Source: Streptomyces canus (GTDB lineage Bacteria; Actinomycetota; Actinomycetes; Streptomycetales; Streptomycetaceae). From it: a DNA stretch of 64,000 nucleotides. The stretch spans positions 306,124 through 370,123 of the forward strand of contig NZ_KQ948662.1 of the NCBI RefSeq assembly GCF_001514145.1, read 5' to 3'. Under the pieces are notes generated by a model. It was given only the letters and a program-made list of their open reading frames with translations, searched no databases and was not told where the DNA came from. Shown here piece after piece: positions 17,158 to 26,130 of this stretch; positions within the stretch are counted from its first letter, which is position 1; each line of letters begins with the position of its first letter. The position numbers were made by a program, and so were the translations under genes.

Positions 17158-18740
17158 TGCAGTCGCTCCGCGATGTGGTCGCCGACACGCAGGGCGTTGG
17201 CGATGGCGGTCAATGATGGGTTGACCGCTCCGATGCTCGGGAAGAAGCTCGTGTCGACGACATAGAGGTTGTCGAGGTCGTGGGACTTGCAGTTGACGTC
17301 GAGCGCGGAGCTTTCGGGGTCGTGGCCGAAGCGGACCGTGCCCGCCTGATGCGCGGTGGCGCCGATGGGCATGCCCTTGTGCAGGTAGATGCTGTGCGAC
17401 AGCAGATGGTGTTCGTGCATCCCCAGGTGGCTGAGCATGCCTTGCAGCTTGTGCTGCAGGCGCTTCAGCCCGGCGATGTTGTTCTTCTCGTCGAGGGCCA
17501 GATGGATGGCGCCGTCCCTGTCCAGGGTGACGCGGTTCTCGGCGAGGGGCAGATCCTCCCCGCACAGCCAGAAGTCGACCGCGTGGTGGGCGAGCACCTC
17601 GAAGGGCATGTCGGGGGCGACGGCCCCGGCCCAGCGGGGCGCTTCGCCGTGGATCTGCTCGGAGTCGGACTTGCCCAGCATCTGGATGCCGCCGAGGGGG
17701 TAGTCCCAGTCGTCGGATCCCAGATACCAGTCGTGCAGCGCCAGGGTCTTCTGGAACTTGGTGTCGTTGGGTTCCTTGGACACGGCCATCAGGGCGAGGT
17801 TGTTGTGCCGCATGTAGTGCCGGCCCACCACATCCGAGCTGTTGCCCAGGCCCTGAGGATGCCGGTCGTTGGCCGAACGCAGCAGCAGGGCGGCCGAGTT
17901 GACCGCACCACAGGCGACGACCACGATGTCGGCACTGAACTCCACGGTGGTGGGATCCCCGTCGCCCACCGTTGCGACGACCGAGGTGACACTGCGACCG
18001 GTCCCGTCCGTGTCGAGGCGCCGCACGTCCGCATGGGTCACCATCTCGACGTTGGCGTGTTCGAGGGCGGGATCGACGCAGATGACCTGCGCGTCGGACT
18101 TGGCGCCGACCAGGCACGGGAAGCCGTCGACCCGGTCGCAGCGGATGCAGACGCTGGTGTGGGTGGCCCGGCCCCGGTCGTCCTGGGTGAGGTTCACCCC
18201 GATCGGGAGGTGGAAGGGATGCAGCCCCTGCTTCTCCAGATCGTGGCTGAGCTGCTGGATGCGCGGCTCGTGCTGGACCGGCGGGTAGGCGTACTGGGCG
18301 CTGGTGGGGCCCTCGGACGGGTCCTCGCCGTGCCGGCCATGGACGAGGTAGAGGTGCTCGGCCTGCGTGTAGTACGGCTCGAGCTCGTCGTAGCTCAGCG
18401 GCCAGGCCGGGGAGATGCCGTCGTGGTGCCGGAGTTCGCCGAAGTCCTCGGGGCGCATTCGGAAAAGTGCGGCGCCGTAGAACTTGGTGTTGCCGCCCAC
18501 GTAGTAATTGACCTCGGGCGGAAACTGGTTTCCGTTTTTGTCGTACCAGAACTCCGGAGCGCGGTATTTGCCTTTGACGAAGACCGCGGTGGATTCCCAG
18601 TTGTCGCGTTCTCGGGGCAGATAGTCGCCGCGTTCGAGGAGGAGGATCCGTTTTCCGGTGGGGGCCAGGCGGTGGGCGAGGGTGCCGCCGCCCGCACCGG
18701 TACCGATGATGATGACGTCGTAGTGCAGTTCGTCGGTCAT
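17154..18740 (-). CDS. GMC-family FAD-dependent oxidoreductase
   Basis: A 528-aa flavoprotein. The N-terminal dinucleotide fold reads DVIIIGTGAGGGTLAHRL, and the C-terminal GMC motif includes DTSFFPSIGAVNPSLTAIAN, covering the second FAD-binding and active-site region. Members oxidise alcohols, sugars or sterols; the substrate is not evident. A small cysteine group (SVCIRCDRVDGFPC) lies near residues 190-205. The start at ATG 18740 gives the expected N-terminus. The stop overlaps the DUF2252 start, and GH15 follows. Confidence 0.88.
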   Translation of the reverse strand: MTDELHYDVIIIGTGAGGGTLAHRLAPTGKRILLLERGDYLPRERDNWESTAVFVKGKYRAPEFWYDKNGNQFPPEVNYYVGGNTKFYGAALFRMRPEDFGELRHHDGISPAWPLSYDELEPYYTQAEHLYLVHGRHGEDPSEGPTSAQYAYPPVQHEPRIQQLSHDLEKQGLHPFHLPIGVNLTQDDRGRATHTSVCIRCDRVDGFPCLVGAKSDAQVICVDPALEHANVEMVTHADVRRLDTDGTGRSVTSVVATVGDGDPTTVEFSADIVVVACGAVNSAALLLRSANDRHPQGLGNSSDVVGRHYMRHNNLALMAVSKEPNDTKFQKTLALHDWYLGSDDWDYPLGGIQMLGKSDSEQIHGEAPRWAGAVAPDMPFEVLAHHAVDFWLCGEDLPLAENRVTLDRDGAIHLALDEKNNIAGLKRLQHKLQGMLSHLGMHEHHLLSHSIYLHKGMPIGATAHQAGTVRFGHDPESSALDVNCKSHDLDNLYVVDTSFFPSIGAVNPSLTAIANALRVGDHIAERLQ

Positions 18741-18819
18741 GCCGGCCACCGTCCTCGGAGCATGCTCCGGTCCCGCCGGGTGAAAGGGACACCTGATCCA
18801 GTACCAACGTATCCCTGGG

Positions 18820-19764
18820 TCACTTTTCCGGCGAGTTGGGCCAAGCGGGTGATCCAAGACGTCGGGCCAGGGCGGGTTCCCGGGCGATGACCGCACCAAC
18901 GGTGATGCAGAGGGCCACCACGACACAGAGTCCGATCAGCCACGACAGCACGGTGAAGACCGCACCCAGCGACCCGTACCGGTCCAGGCTGCGGTTGAGC
19001 GCGGCGGGCACGTAGAACTTCGCGATCACCGACAGGGCGGTCAGGGCGACCCCGGTGAGGACCGCCCCGGGCAGCAGCGGCAGCCAGGGGAGGCGCCCGG
19101 CCAGCAGCAGGTGCTGGGTCCACCACCACACGGCCACCTCCAGGGTCAGCAGGAGCGGCACGCCCAGCCACAGTCCGGCGCCGAATCCCTCCCGCAACGG
19201 CCCCTGCAGAACGACGACGACAAGCCAGACCGCGAGCCACACGGGCCATCTCCAGGCGGCGACCCGGGCGCCCGCACTCGGCATGTGCCAGGCCCGTTGG
19301 CACAACCGCTGCATCGCGCGGCTGCAGGCGGTCGCGGAGAGCAGCACCATCAGGGCGCTGACCACTCCGGTGCTCTGCTGCAGATTGGCCGGGTTGGCCT
19401 GGTAGACCTTCTTCAGCTCGTGGTCGGCGGCGCCGTGGATGCCGAAGAGGTCGTGCACAGAGGTGATGATCTGGTCGCGCACGCCCTGCGGGGCGAGGGA
19501 GGCGACCAGGAAGAGCAGGGGTACGGCGGTCAGGAAGGCCTGGGCCGCCAGCCTTGTCGCGGAGTCCAGCAGGTTCACCGCGATCAGGTGGGCGGTGAGG
19601 CGGGTGATCACCGGGAACCGCTCCTCGGCGATGCTGCGCAGCCTCAGCAGCCGGGCCTTCAGATCCGCCGCCCGTACGCGTCGGCGGCGCTTCCCGCCGT
19701 CTGCGGGCGAGCCGGATTCTCTGTCTGCGCGCATGGTGCTCCCGCTGTCCGGTCCGGCCGTCAC
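18820..19764 (-). CDS. YihY/BrkB-family inner membrane protein
   Basis: A 314-aa integral membrane protein with about six hydrophobic helices and the YihY pattern of an early amphipathic stretch (HLIAVNLLDSATRLAAQAFLTA), then RAMQRLCQRAWHM, then several long helices. The biochemical role of the family is not settled. The GTG at 19764 gives the full length; an ATG ten codons in (19734) is an alternative. It lies 79 bp upstream of the GMC oxidoreductase gene on the same strand. Confidence 0.85.
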   Translation of the reverse strand: MTAGPDSGSTMRADRESGSPADGGKRRRRVRAADLKARLLRLRSIAEERFPVITRLTAHLIAVNLLDSATRLAAQAFLTAVPLLFLVASLAPQGVRDQIITSVHDLFGIHGAADHELKKVYQANPANLQQSTGVVSALMVLLSATACSRAMQRLCQRAWHMPSAGARVAAWRWPVWLAVWLVVVVLQGPLREGFGAGLWLGVPLLLTLEVAVWWWTQHLLLAGRLPWLPLLPGAVLTGVALTALSVIAKFYVPAALNRSLDRYGSLGAVFTVLSWLIGLCVVVALCITVGAVIAREPALARRLGSPAWPNSPEK

Positions 19765-19904
19765 GCCCGGGGCGTGGCCGCCTCACCAGAGTGCCGCCCC
19801 GGGCGGCCGACGATGCCCTCGGCGCGTGCTCGACTGTGCCGTACGGGTGAGGAGAGCGGTCTTCCGGCTGACCGCCTGAGCCATGGGACGCCGGACGATC
19901 GCTC

Positions 19905-19942
19905 GTCTGCCGTCTGCCGTCTGCCGTCTGCCGTCTGCCGTC
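19905..19942. repeat. 7-bp tandem repeat (GTCTGCC), about 5.4 copies
   Basis: Five exact GTCTGCC copies run from 19905 to 19939, then a partial copy that merges with the TGA stop of the minus-strand cyclase-family gene (19941-19943). This is a simple-sequence tract prone to copy-number change by slippage. It lies just outside the coding frame. Confidence 0.9.
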
Positions 19943-20873
19943 ACAGGATCGCGAGGGGGTTGACCGGAGAGCCGGTGGCCGCCGGCAGCCTGAGGGGGGC
20001 GATCACGCAGAGGAACGTCCAGCGGCCCTCCCGCGCGCAGATCGGCGCGAGGTCCTCGAACCGCAGGTAGTCGAGCAGATGCAGTCCCATCGCGTGGACG
20101 GCGAGCACATGCACCGGGAACGCGACTCCCTCCACCGGGCTGGGGGCCGTGTCGTTGTTGCCGTCACTGCCGAGTACGGCCGCTTCTCGCTCGGCCAGGA
20201 ACTCCATGGCGGTCGGGTGGAGTCCGGCACGGGCGTCGGCCACGTCCCAGGGGCCGAGCTCCTCGCGGCGCCGGCGGTGTCCGACCCGTACGAGGACGAT
20301 GTCGCCCCGGCCGACCCGGACCTCCTGCCGCGCCTCGGCCGCGGCGAGGTCCTCGGCTGTCACGCCCGTTCCGGGTTCGAGCCAGGGGACGCCGTGCAGC
20401 CGGGGAACGTCGAGCAGGACACCGCGTCCGACGATGCCGTCGCGGGCCAGATCGACGGAGAGCGCGCTCGCTCCGGCCGGGGACAGGACGCCCGCCGCCG
20501 GTGCACCGCCGTGCAGGGTGCCGTCGTAGAGGACGTGGCACAGCGCATCCAGGTGACTGTTCACGTCACCGTGGATGTTCATGGCGAAGCGGTCCCGGGC
20601 GAAGTCCAGGCCCGTCGCCGCCGGTTCGGCGTCCGCCGGCGCCGTGAGCCGGTGCTCGGCCGGATCGGCGTCGTCAGGTCCGGGGCGGGTGTTCACCGGG
20701 GCCGCGAGCGACACCGTACGTCCCGACCGCACCTCGCGGACGGCCGCCAGCACCTGTTCCCCGGTGATCGTGTCCAGGGCACCCCTGGGAGTGCCACCGC
20801 CGGGGGCCGTGGCGCGCAGGCGGCGGTACAGCGACCGGAATTCGGCCTCGCTCAGCTCGTCGGGCGTTCGCAT
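19941..20873 (-). CDS. Cyclase-family (kynurenine formamidase-like) metal hydrolase
   Basis: A 310-aa protein of the PF04199 cyclase/kynurenine formamidase superfamily, metal-dependent amide or ester hydrolases. The signature HGDVNSHLDALCHV (about 121-134) matches the family HxGTHxDxxxH metal motif, with Asn-Ser in place of the usual Gly-Thr. The later HAMGLHLLDYL and the ATG at 20873, with a GGAGGGTGG ribosome site, support the call. The substrate is unknown. The gene is divergent from the DUF389 gene. Confidence 0.85.
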   Translation of the reverse strand: MRTPDELSEAEFRSLYRRLRATAPGGGTPRGALDTITGEQVLAAVREVRSGRTVSLAAPVNTRPGPDDADPAEHRLTAPADAEPAATGLDFARDRFAMNIHGDVNSHLDALCHVLYDGTLHGGAPAAGVLSPAGASALSVDLARDGIVGRGVLLDVPRLHGVPWLEPGTGVTAEDLAAAEARQEVRVGRGDIVLVRVGHRRRREELGPWDVADARAGLHPTAMEFLAEREAAVLGSDGNNDTAPSPVEGVAFPVHVLAVHAMGLHLLDYLRFEDLAPICAREGRWTFLCVIAPLRLPAATGSPVNPLAIL

Positions 20874-21003
20874 ACCCCCACCCTCCGACAGGCGCCGGGC
20901 ACCGGCACGCCGAGTTGCCGGGGCCGGGGGCCGCCGCGTTAATGGATGGGCGCCCCGTCCGGGGCCGCAGGCCGCCGCACCGAACCGATCCGCGGAGGTC
21001 CGG

Positions 21004-21966
21004 ATGGACATGATCCATGTCCGAGCGGTGTGTCCGCCGGACCTCACCGAACGCACCATGGCCCTGCTGAGCGCCGAGACATGCGTGCTGAACCTGCATC
21101 TGCAGACGGGCCGGGTACGCCACCCCGAGGGCGACGCCATCGAGTGCGACGTGCTGACCGGAGCCGCGAACGAGGTGTTGCGCGGCCTGCGGGACCTCGG
21201 GCTGGAACACCGTGGCACCCTCGTCCTCGATCCGGTGGACACGGTGTTCTCGGACCTCGCGGCCAGGACCGGGAGCGAGGTACTCGGCGCCCGGCTGCGG
21301 GCACCGGTGTGGGAGCAGGTGGAGGCCCGGATCCGGGCCGAGGGCAGGTACCCACCGAGCTTCTATCTGTTCCTGGTCATCGCCGGGCTCATCGGCGCGG
21401 TGGGCATCATCACCAACTCCCAGATCCTCATCGTCGCGGCCATGGTGGTCGGGCCCGAGTACGGGGCCATGACCAGCATCGCGCTCGGAATCGACCACCG
21501 CGCCCGGCCGCGGATCGAGCAGGGCCTGATGGCGCTGCTCGTGGGCTTCCTGCTGGCCATTGTCGCGACCTTCCTCTTCGCCCTGCTGGTCCGGGGCTTC
21601 GGATTGCAGCCGAGGGCCTTCGAGCTGGGGCTCAGGCCCGTCTCGAGTCTGATCGACACCCCCAACTTCTTCTCCGCCGCGGTGGCGGTGCTGGCCGGGA
21701 TCGTCGGCATCGTCTCCCTGGCCGAGGCCCGCACGAGCGCGCTGCTCGGTGTCTTCATCTCGGTGACCACGATTCCGGCGGCGGCGGACATCGGTGTCTC
21801 GTCGGCGTTCGCCAGCTGGGACGAGGCCCGGGGCTCACTGCTGCAACTGCTGCTCAACATCGTCGTACTGATCGTGGTCGGGACCGGCACACTCAAGTGT
21901 CAGCGGGCGATCTGGCGCCGGGTCAGCGCACGCCGAGGCGAGCGGGCGGACCGCCCGACGGCATAG
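21004..21966 (+). CDS. DUF389 family membrane protein
   Basis: A 320-aa protein with a soluble N-terminal domain (about 1-115) and six or so membrane helices. It has the DUF389 hallmark region GLIGAVGIITNSQILIVAAM followed by VVGPEYGAMTSIALG. Its function is unknown. The ATG at 21004 has GGAGG 5-6 nt upstream. The gene converges with gluconokinase, with 39 bp between the stops. Confidence 0.88.
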   Translation: MDMIHVRAVCPPDLTERTMALLSAETCVLNLHLQTGRVRHPEGDAIECDVLTGAANEVLRGLRDLGLEHRGTLVLDPVDTVFSDLAARTGSEVLGARLRAPVWEQVEARIRAEGRYPPSFYLFLVIAGLIGAVGIITNSQILIVAAMVVGPEYGAMTSIALGIDHRARPRIEQGLMALLVGFLLAIVATFLFALLVRGFGLQPRAFELGLRPVSSLIDTPNFFSAAVAVLAGIVGIVSLAEARTSALLGVFISVTTIPAAADIGVSSAFASWDEARGSLLQLLLNIVVLIVVGTGTLKCQRAIWRRVSARRGERADRPTA

Positions 21967-22005
21967 GAGCGGTGCTGCGAGTTCCTGGACACCGGTGGCG
22001 ATGAG

Positions 22006-22548
22006 TCAGCTGCCCGCGCTCCCGTCGCAGCGTGGGACAGCGGCCTGCGCCCGGCTGAGAAGCGCCGGAAGATCTGCGGTGGCGTCCAGGGTCGTGCCCG
22101 GCTCGTCCGGTTGCAGCGGCTCCAGGGTCGCGAACTGCGACTCGACCAGCCCGGCGGGCATGAAGTGACCGGTACGTCGGGACACCCTGTCCCATGCGGT
22201 GGCCCGGTCCAGTGCGAGATACAGACACCACAGCCCGGCACCGGCGGCCGACCGAAGTTCGTCGCGGTAGGCACGCTTGAGGGCCGAGCAGGCGATGACC
22301 AGCCCCTCGTGGGCCTCGGCGGACTGACGGATGCGCTCGGCGAGGGCCCGCAACCAGGGCTCGCGGTCGGCGTCGTCCAAGGGATGGCCGGCGCTCATCT
22401 TCGCGATGTTCGCTGCCGGATGGAAGTCGTCGCCCTCGAGAAACGGCACTCCGAGCTGCCCGGCGACCGCCTCGCCGACAGTGGTCTTCCCGGAACCCGA
22501 GACCCCCAGGACCACCACGGTCGGCGGCCCGTGGGCGGTGACATTCAC
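22006..22548 (-). CDS. gntK: Gluconokinase
   Basis: This enzyme phosphorylates gluconate to 6-phosphogluconate for the pentose phosphate pathway. The 180-aa protein has a P-loop (GVSGSGKTT, about 15-23), the gluconate kinase motif FLEGDDFHPAANIAKMSAG and the lid region YRDELRS, with a length typical of the family. The start is taken as GTG 22548, 17 bp after the stop of the upstream small membrane protein gene. Confidence 0.92.
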   Translation of the reverse strand: MNVTAHGPPTVVVLGVSGSGKTTVGEAVAGQLGVPFLEGDDFHPAANIAKMSAGHPLDDADREPWLRALAERIRQSAEAHEGLVIACSALKRAYRDELRSAAGAGLWCLYLALDRATAWDRVSRRTGHFMPAGLVESQFATLEPLQPDEPGTTLDATADLPALLSRAQAAVPRCDGSAGS

Positions 22549-22565
22549 AGCGCCGCGCCCTTGTC

Positions 22566-22985
22566 CTAGCCGGTGCGGGCCTCCCGGCTCCTTCCGAAGC
22601 ACAGCGCCCAGATGACGAAGGCATCCACGGCGATCAGCACGACGGCCCAGACGGGGTAGTACGGCAGCCACATGAAGTTGGCGATCATCGACAGGCCCGC
22701 GAGCGCGATGCCGATCACACGCGCCCACATCGCTCCACTGAAGAGGGCGACACCGGCGGCCACGACGAGGACGCCGAGAGCGAGGTGGATCCAGCCCCAA
22801 CTCGTCAGAGAGAAGTTGTAGGTGTAGTTGCGAGTGGTGACGAAGACGTCGTCCTCGGCGATGGCGGCGATGCCTTCGAATATCGCCATCGCTCCGCCGA
22901 AGATCATCATGACCCCGGCGAAAGCGGTCCAACCGGACGCCCACACTCCCCCGGTTCGGCGTTGGTGCATTCCCGCTGTAGTCAT
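22566..22985 (-). CDS. Four-helix small membrane protein (DUF7144-like)
   Basis: A 139-aa integral membrane protein with about four hydrophobic helices (FAGVMMIFGGAMAIFEGIAA, HLALGVLVVAAGVALFSG, IGIALAGLSMIANFM and a C-terminal one). This matches a family common in actinobacteria that I recall as DUF7144, function unknown. The ATG at 22985 has a GGAGG 9 nt upstream. It is read just ahead of gluconokinase. The AT-richer stretch 22986-23211 upstream is its likely promoter region. Confidence 0.78.
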   Translation of the reverse strand: MTTAGMHQRRTGGVWASGWTAFAGVMMIFGGAMAIFEGIAAIAEDDVFVTTRNYTYNFSLTSWGWIHLALGVLVVAAGVALFSGAMWARVIGIALAGLSMIANFMWLPYYPVWAVVLIAVDAFVIWALCFGRSREARTG

Positions 22986-23211
22986 TTTCTGGATCCTCCA
23001 GCGTAGACCTCGCCACTGACCTGCAGCCGATCCGTGGCTCATATTTCAGCTTGCCACGAGAATCACCGACCGGCAGAACATGTATGGGCGCATACGGTGT
23101 TCCGATAGAGGAGACCGGCACACCGATAATTGCACCCGGCCGGAAGTCGGTTGCTTATTTCCCACAGCCCGCGCGCGATAGCAAAACCGCCATGCCGGAA
23201 CAGCGGTGCGG

Positions 23212-24999
23212 TCAAGCTCGGCTGTCCGGCGGGTTCTCGCCGGCCCGTTCGCCCGGTGTCAGCAGAACGACCGTGTCCCCCGGCCGGGCCAGCGGCGTGC
23301 TGCCTGCCGTGACCGGATCGAGGCGGCCGTCGCGCCGCACGAGGAACAGCGGATCACTGCCGGGCCGTACGACGTCGCCGGCGGGCTGCCCGAGCACGGC
23401 TGCCCCTTCCTCGTATCTACGGGAGAACGCCGGCCAGGTCAGATCCGGACCGAACAGAACCTCGCCGCCGATGAACGGCGCCACCACTCCGTGGCTGTCA
23501 GCCGGTGCGTTGAGGCGGTGGACCGTACCCTCCAAGCTGCCTCGCAGAAGCACCGCCGCCAATGCGTTGAAGTCGTCCTCGGCGGTGAGGAAGTACACCG
23601 CCGTGATGCCCTCCAGCTCGGCGGCCCCACCCGTGGCCGCACCCAGCAGCTCACCGGGCGCGAGTTCGATCCCCGCCCGACGGATACGGTCGCGTTGCTC
23701 CTCCTCCCCCGCCCACATCAGGACCTCCAGCCCTGCCGATTTCAGGGCCACACCCAGGTCGACCACCCAGGGGGCGCCCCCGACGAGCAAGGGCCGCGAG
23801 CGGGACGGGCGCACGACGCCCAGGCGCCGGGCAACCGGCGAGGCGGTCAGGCCGTAGAGCGTCACGGTCGCGACGATGATCACGAAGGTGGCCGGAAGGA
23901 TCTTCGACGCGCCGCCGATCCCCTTGGCGACCAGCCCGGTCGAGAACGTCGAGGCCGTGGCGGCCGCGACGATGCCCCGCGGCGCCATCCAGCCGATGAA
24001 GCCCCGCTCGCCGCGCGTCAGGTCGGTGCCGAGGGTGGACACGGCCGCGACCAGCGGCCTGACGACCAGCACCAGAAAGGCCGCGAGCCCGAGCGCGGGC
24101 AGCCACACATGGCGCAGCGAGTGCGGGGTGACGGTGGCCGAGATGGAGATGAAGAGCAGGCCGAGGATCAGGCTGACCAGCGTCTCGAAGAACGGCCGAC
24201 GTGCGGGTGCGCCCATGCCGGGGAGGTTGGCGACGGCCAGACCCATGACCACGGCGGCGATGAGTCCCGTGTCGTCACGCAGCACATCGCACAGCGCCGC
24301 CACACCGATCACCGCGGCGAGCTGCGCTGTGGTGCCGAGGACCTCACCGAGCCGCAGTACCCGGAACAACAGCCACAGCAGAGCCGCCCCGACGGCTCCT
24401 CCGGCCGCTCCGATGCCCACGCTGGCCAGGAACTGTGCGGTCCCGCTGCCGAGGTGGTGGCCCGAACTCGCCACGACCGCGTGGAAGACCAGTGCTCCCA
24501 GAACGCCACCAACCGGGTCGATGAGGGAGCCCTCCCAGATCAGGATGTGCTGGAGACGGTCCTTCGGTCGCACGAAGCTGAGCAGCGGTCCCACGACCGT
24601 CGGCCCCGAGACCACGAGGATCGCGCCGATCATGATGGCCGCGCGTCGGGACATCCCCAGTAGCGGCGCGGCGAGGAGGGTCCCGAGCAACCAGGTGATC
24701 AGGACACCGATCCAGATCAGCCGGACGACGACGCGGCGGGTGTGGCCCTTCAGCCTCGCCAGGTCCAGCCCGAGGCCCGCGTCGTAGAGGATCACGGCGA
24801 CGGCCAGCGACACCAGCGGTGAGAACGCCGCCCCCAGCAGCCGCTCGGGATCGACGTCGTCGATCAACGCGCCCGCGGCGAAGCCGACCGGCAGCAGCAG
24901 AATGAGGGCGGGGATGCGCAGGCGGCCGGCCAGGACCTGCGATCCGACGGCCAGGACGAGGATCAGGCCCACGCCGATGAGCACCTGGTCCGTTGTCAC
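23212..24999 (-). CDS. Cation/proton antiporter (CPA1, NhaP-type) with RCK-like tail
   Basis: A 595-aa protein exchanging Na+ or K+ for H+. The N-terminal 400 residues form about 12 membrane helices with CPA motifs (LLPVGFAAGALIDDVDP, ISGP-like VVSGPTVVGPLLS, and WEGSLIDPVGG containing the functional Asp). The C-terminal part (about 415-590) resembles a degenerate TrkA-N nucleotide-binding domain followed by a TrkA-C-like end (RPGDTVVLLTPGE). The GTG at 24999 is preferred over the ATG at 25059 because an AAAGG ribosome site stands before it and the first helix follows at once. Confidence 0.9.
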   Translation of the reverse strand: MTTDQVLIGVGLILVLAVGSQVLAGRLRIPALILLLPVGFAAGALIDDVDPERLLGAAFSPLVSLAVAVILYDAGLGLDLARLKGHTRRVVVRLIWIGVLITWLLGTLLAAPLLGMSRRAAIMIGAILVVSGPTVVGPLLSFVRPKDRLQHILIWEGSLIDPVGGVLGALVFHAVVASSGHHLGSGTAQFLASVGIGAAGGAVGAALLWLLFRVLRLGEVLGTTAQLAAVIGVAALCDVLRDDTGLIAAVVMGLAVANLPGMGAPARRPFFETLVSLILGLLFISISATVTPHSLRHVWLPALGLAAFLVLVVRPLVAAVSTLGTDLTRGERGFIGWMAPRGIVAAATASTFSTGLVAKGIGGASKILPATFVIIVATVTLYGLTASPVARRLGVVRPSRSRPLLVGGAPWVVDLGVALKSAGLEVLMWAGEEEQRDRIRRAGIELAPGELLGAATGGAAELEGITAVYFLTAEDDFNALAAVLLRGSLEGTVHRLNAPADSHGVVAPFIGGEVLFGPDLTWPAFSRRYEEGAAVLGQPAGDVVRPGSDPLFLVRRDGRLDPVTAGSTPLARPGDTVVLLTPGERAGENPPDSRA

Positions 25000-25089
25000 G
25001 AGTGGCCTTTCGATGCGTGGTGGAACGAGTCGGTGCTCAATCCGGTGGGGCCACGCCACCAGGAGACAGGCAGCAACGGCCCGAAGTCG

Positions 25090-26130
25090 CTACAGGTTGT
25101 CCCCCGTTGCTCTGGCGGCCCCGGTGTCGGCGTCGGTGAGTTCCGCCAGCTCGCCCATCGTGTCGAGCCGGTAGAGCAGTACCAACGCCGGACCGACCAG
25201 GACGATCGCGATGGCGGTGACGATCACCAGCCAACGCAGGGTGTGGGCGGCGCCGGCCGCCTGCGTCACCGTCAGCGAGGTGGGCAGAAGGTAGGGCCGC
25301 TGCGCGAAGCCCCACGCGCCGACGGTCAGGGCGACACTCGCCACCGAGGTGTAGCGGGACCAGCCGTGGGAGCGGCGCAGCAGAAGCAGCACCGTGGCCA
25401 GTCCGCAGACGGCGGCCAGGATGATCAGCAGCAGGCCCCAGCCCCGGGTGAGGCCGTCCCAGACGTACCGGGCGTCGTCGTGGGTGACGGGCAGGGCGAT
25501 GAGCGCGAGGACGACCACGGCGCCGAAGGCGATCAGCGCCCGGACGCGGAAGTAGTCGACGAGATCGTGCGCGCCGAACCTCAGGGCATCGGAGCAGAGG
25601 AAGACTGCCCCGAGGAAGGCGGTGGCCGCGATGGCCAGCAAACCCGTGAGGAGGGAGACCGGGTTGGCCCAGGCGTCCGCGGAGGCGGTCGTGCCGACCT
25701 TGACCCGGCCGGAGGCGATGCCGCCGAGCACCGCCCCCAGGAAGAACGGCGTGAGCAGAGACGAGACGGCGAACATCGCCCCGTAGACCCGTCGTTGGGC
25801 CAGGCGTCGGGTCGGCTTGCGCAGGGCGAACCCGGCCCCGCGCAGCACCAGCCCGACGGCGGCGAGGAGGAGCGGCAGCCACATCGCCTCGAAGACGGCC
25901 TGGAACATCGTGGGAAAGCCGGTCCACATGATGACCAGGACGAAGATCAACCAGACGTTGTTGGCCTCCCAGACCGGTGCCATGGCGTGGTCGATGAGCC
26001 AGCGGGGCCGCTTGCCGCGCTCCGCGCCCCCGGCCAGGAGGTCCCAGAAGCCCGCGCCGTAGTCGGTGCCTCCGGCGCAGGCGTAGGCGGCGATCGCGAG
26101 CACCAGTACCCATGCGATGAATTCGGCCAT
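25090..26130 (-). CDS. cydB: Cytochrome bd quinol oxidase subunit II
   Basis: CydB is the second membrane subunit of the bd-type quinol oxidase, which reduces O2 with high affinity. The 346-aa protein has about eight helices and typical features (GTDYGAGFWDLL near residue 21, then HAMAPVWEANNVWLIF). The ATG overlaps the cydA stop by one base (TAATG). cydC and cydD are not next to it, which is common in some species. Confidence 0.93.
   Translation of the reverse strand: MAEFIAWVLVLAIAAYACAGGTDYGAGFWDLLAGGAERGKRPRWLIDHAMAPVWEANNVWLIFVLVIMWTGFPTMFQAVFEAMWLPLLLAAVGLVLRGAGFALRKPTRRLAQRRVYGAMFAVSSLLTPFFLGAVLGGIASGRVKVGTTASADAWANPVSLLTGLLAIAATAFLGAVFLCSDALRFGAHDLVDYFRVRALIAFGAVVVLALIALPVTHDDARYVWDGLTRGWGLLLIILAAVCGLATVLLLLRRSHGWSRYTSVASVALTVGAWGFAQRPYLLPTSLTVTQAAGAAHTLRWLVIVTAIAIVLVGPALVLLYRLDTMGELAELTDADTGAARATGDNL

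Noticed and set aside
17158-18807. Upstream extension of the DUF2252 frame that would give a 1,022-aa fusion
   Set aside because: The added part is the out-of-frame shadow of the GMC oxidoreductase. The ATG at 17157 overlaps that gene's stop, as coupled genes do.
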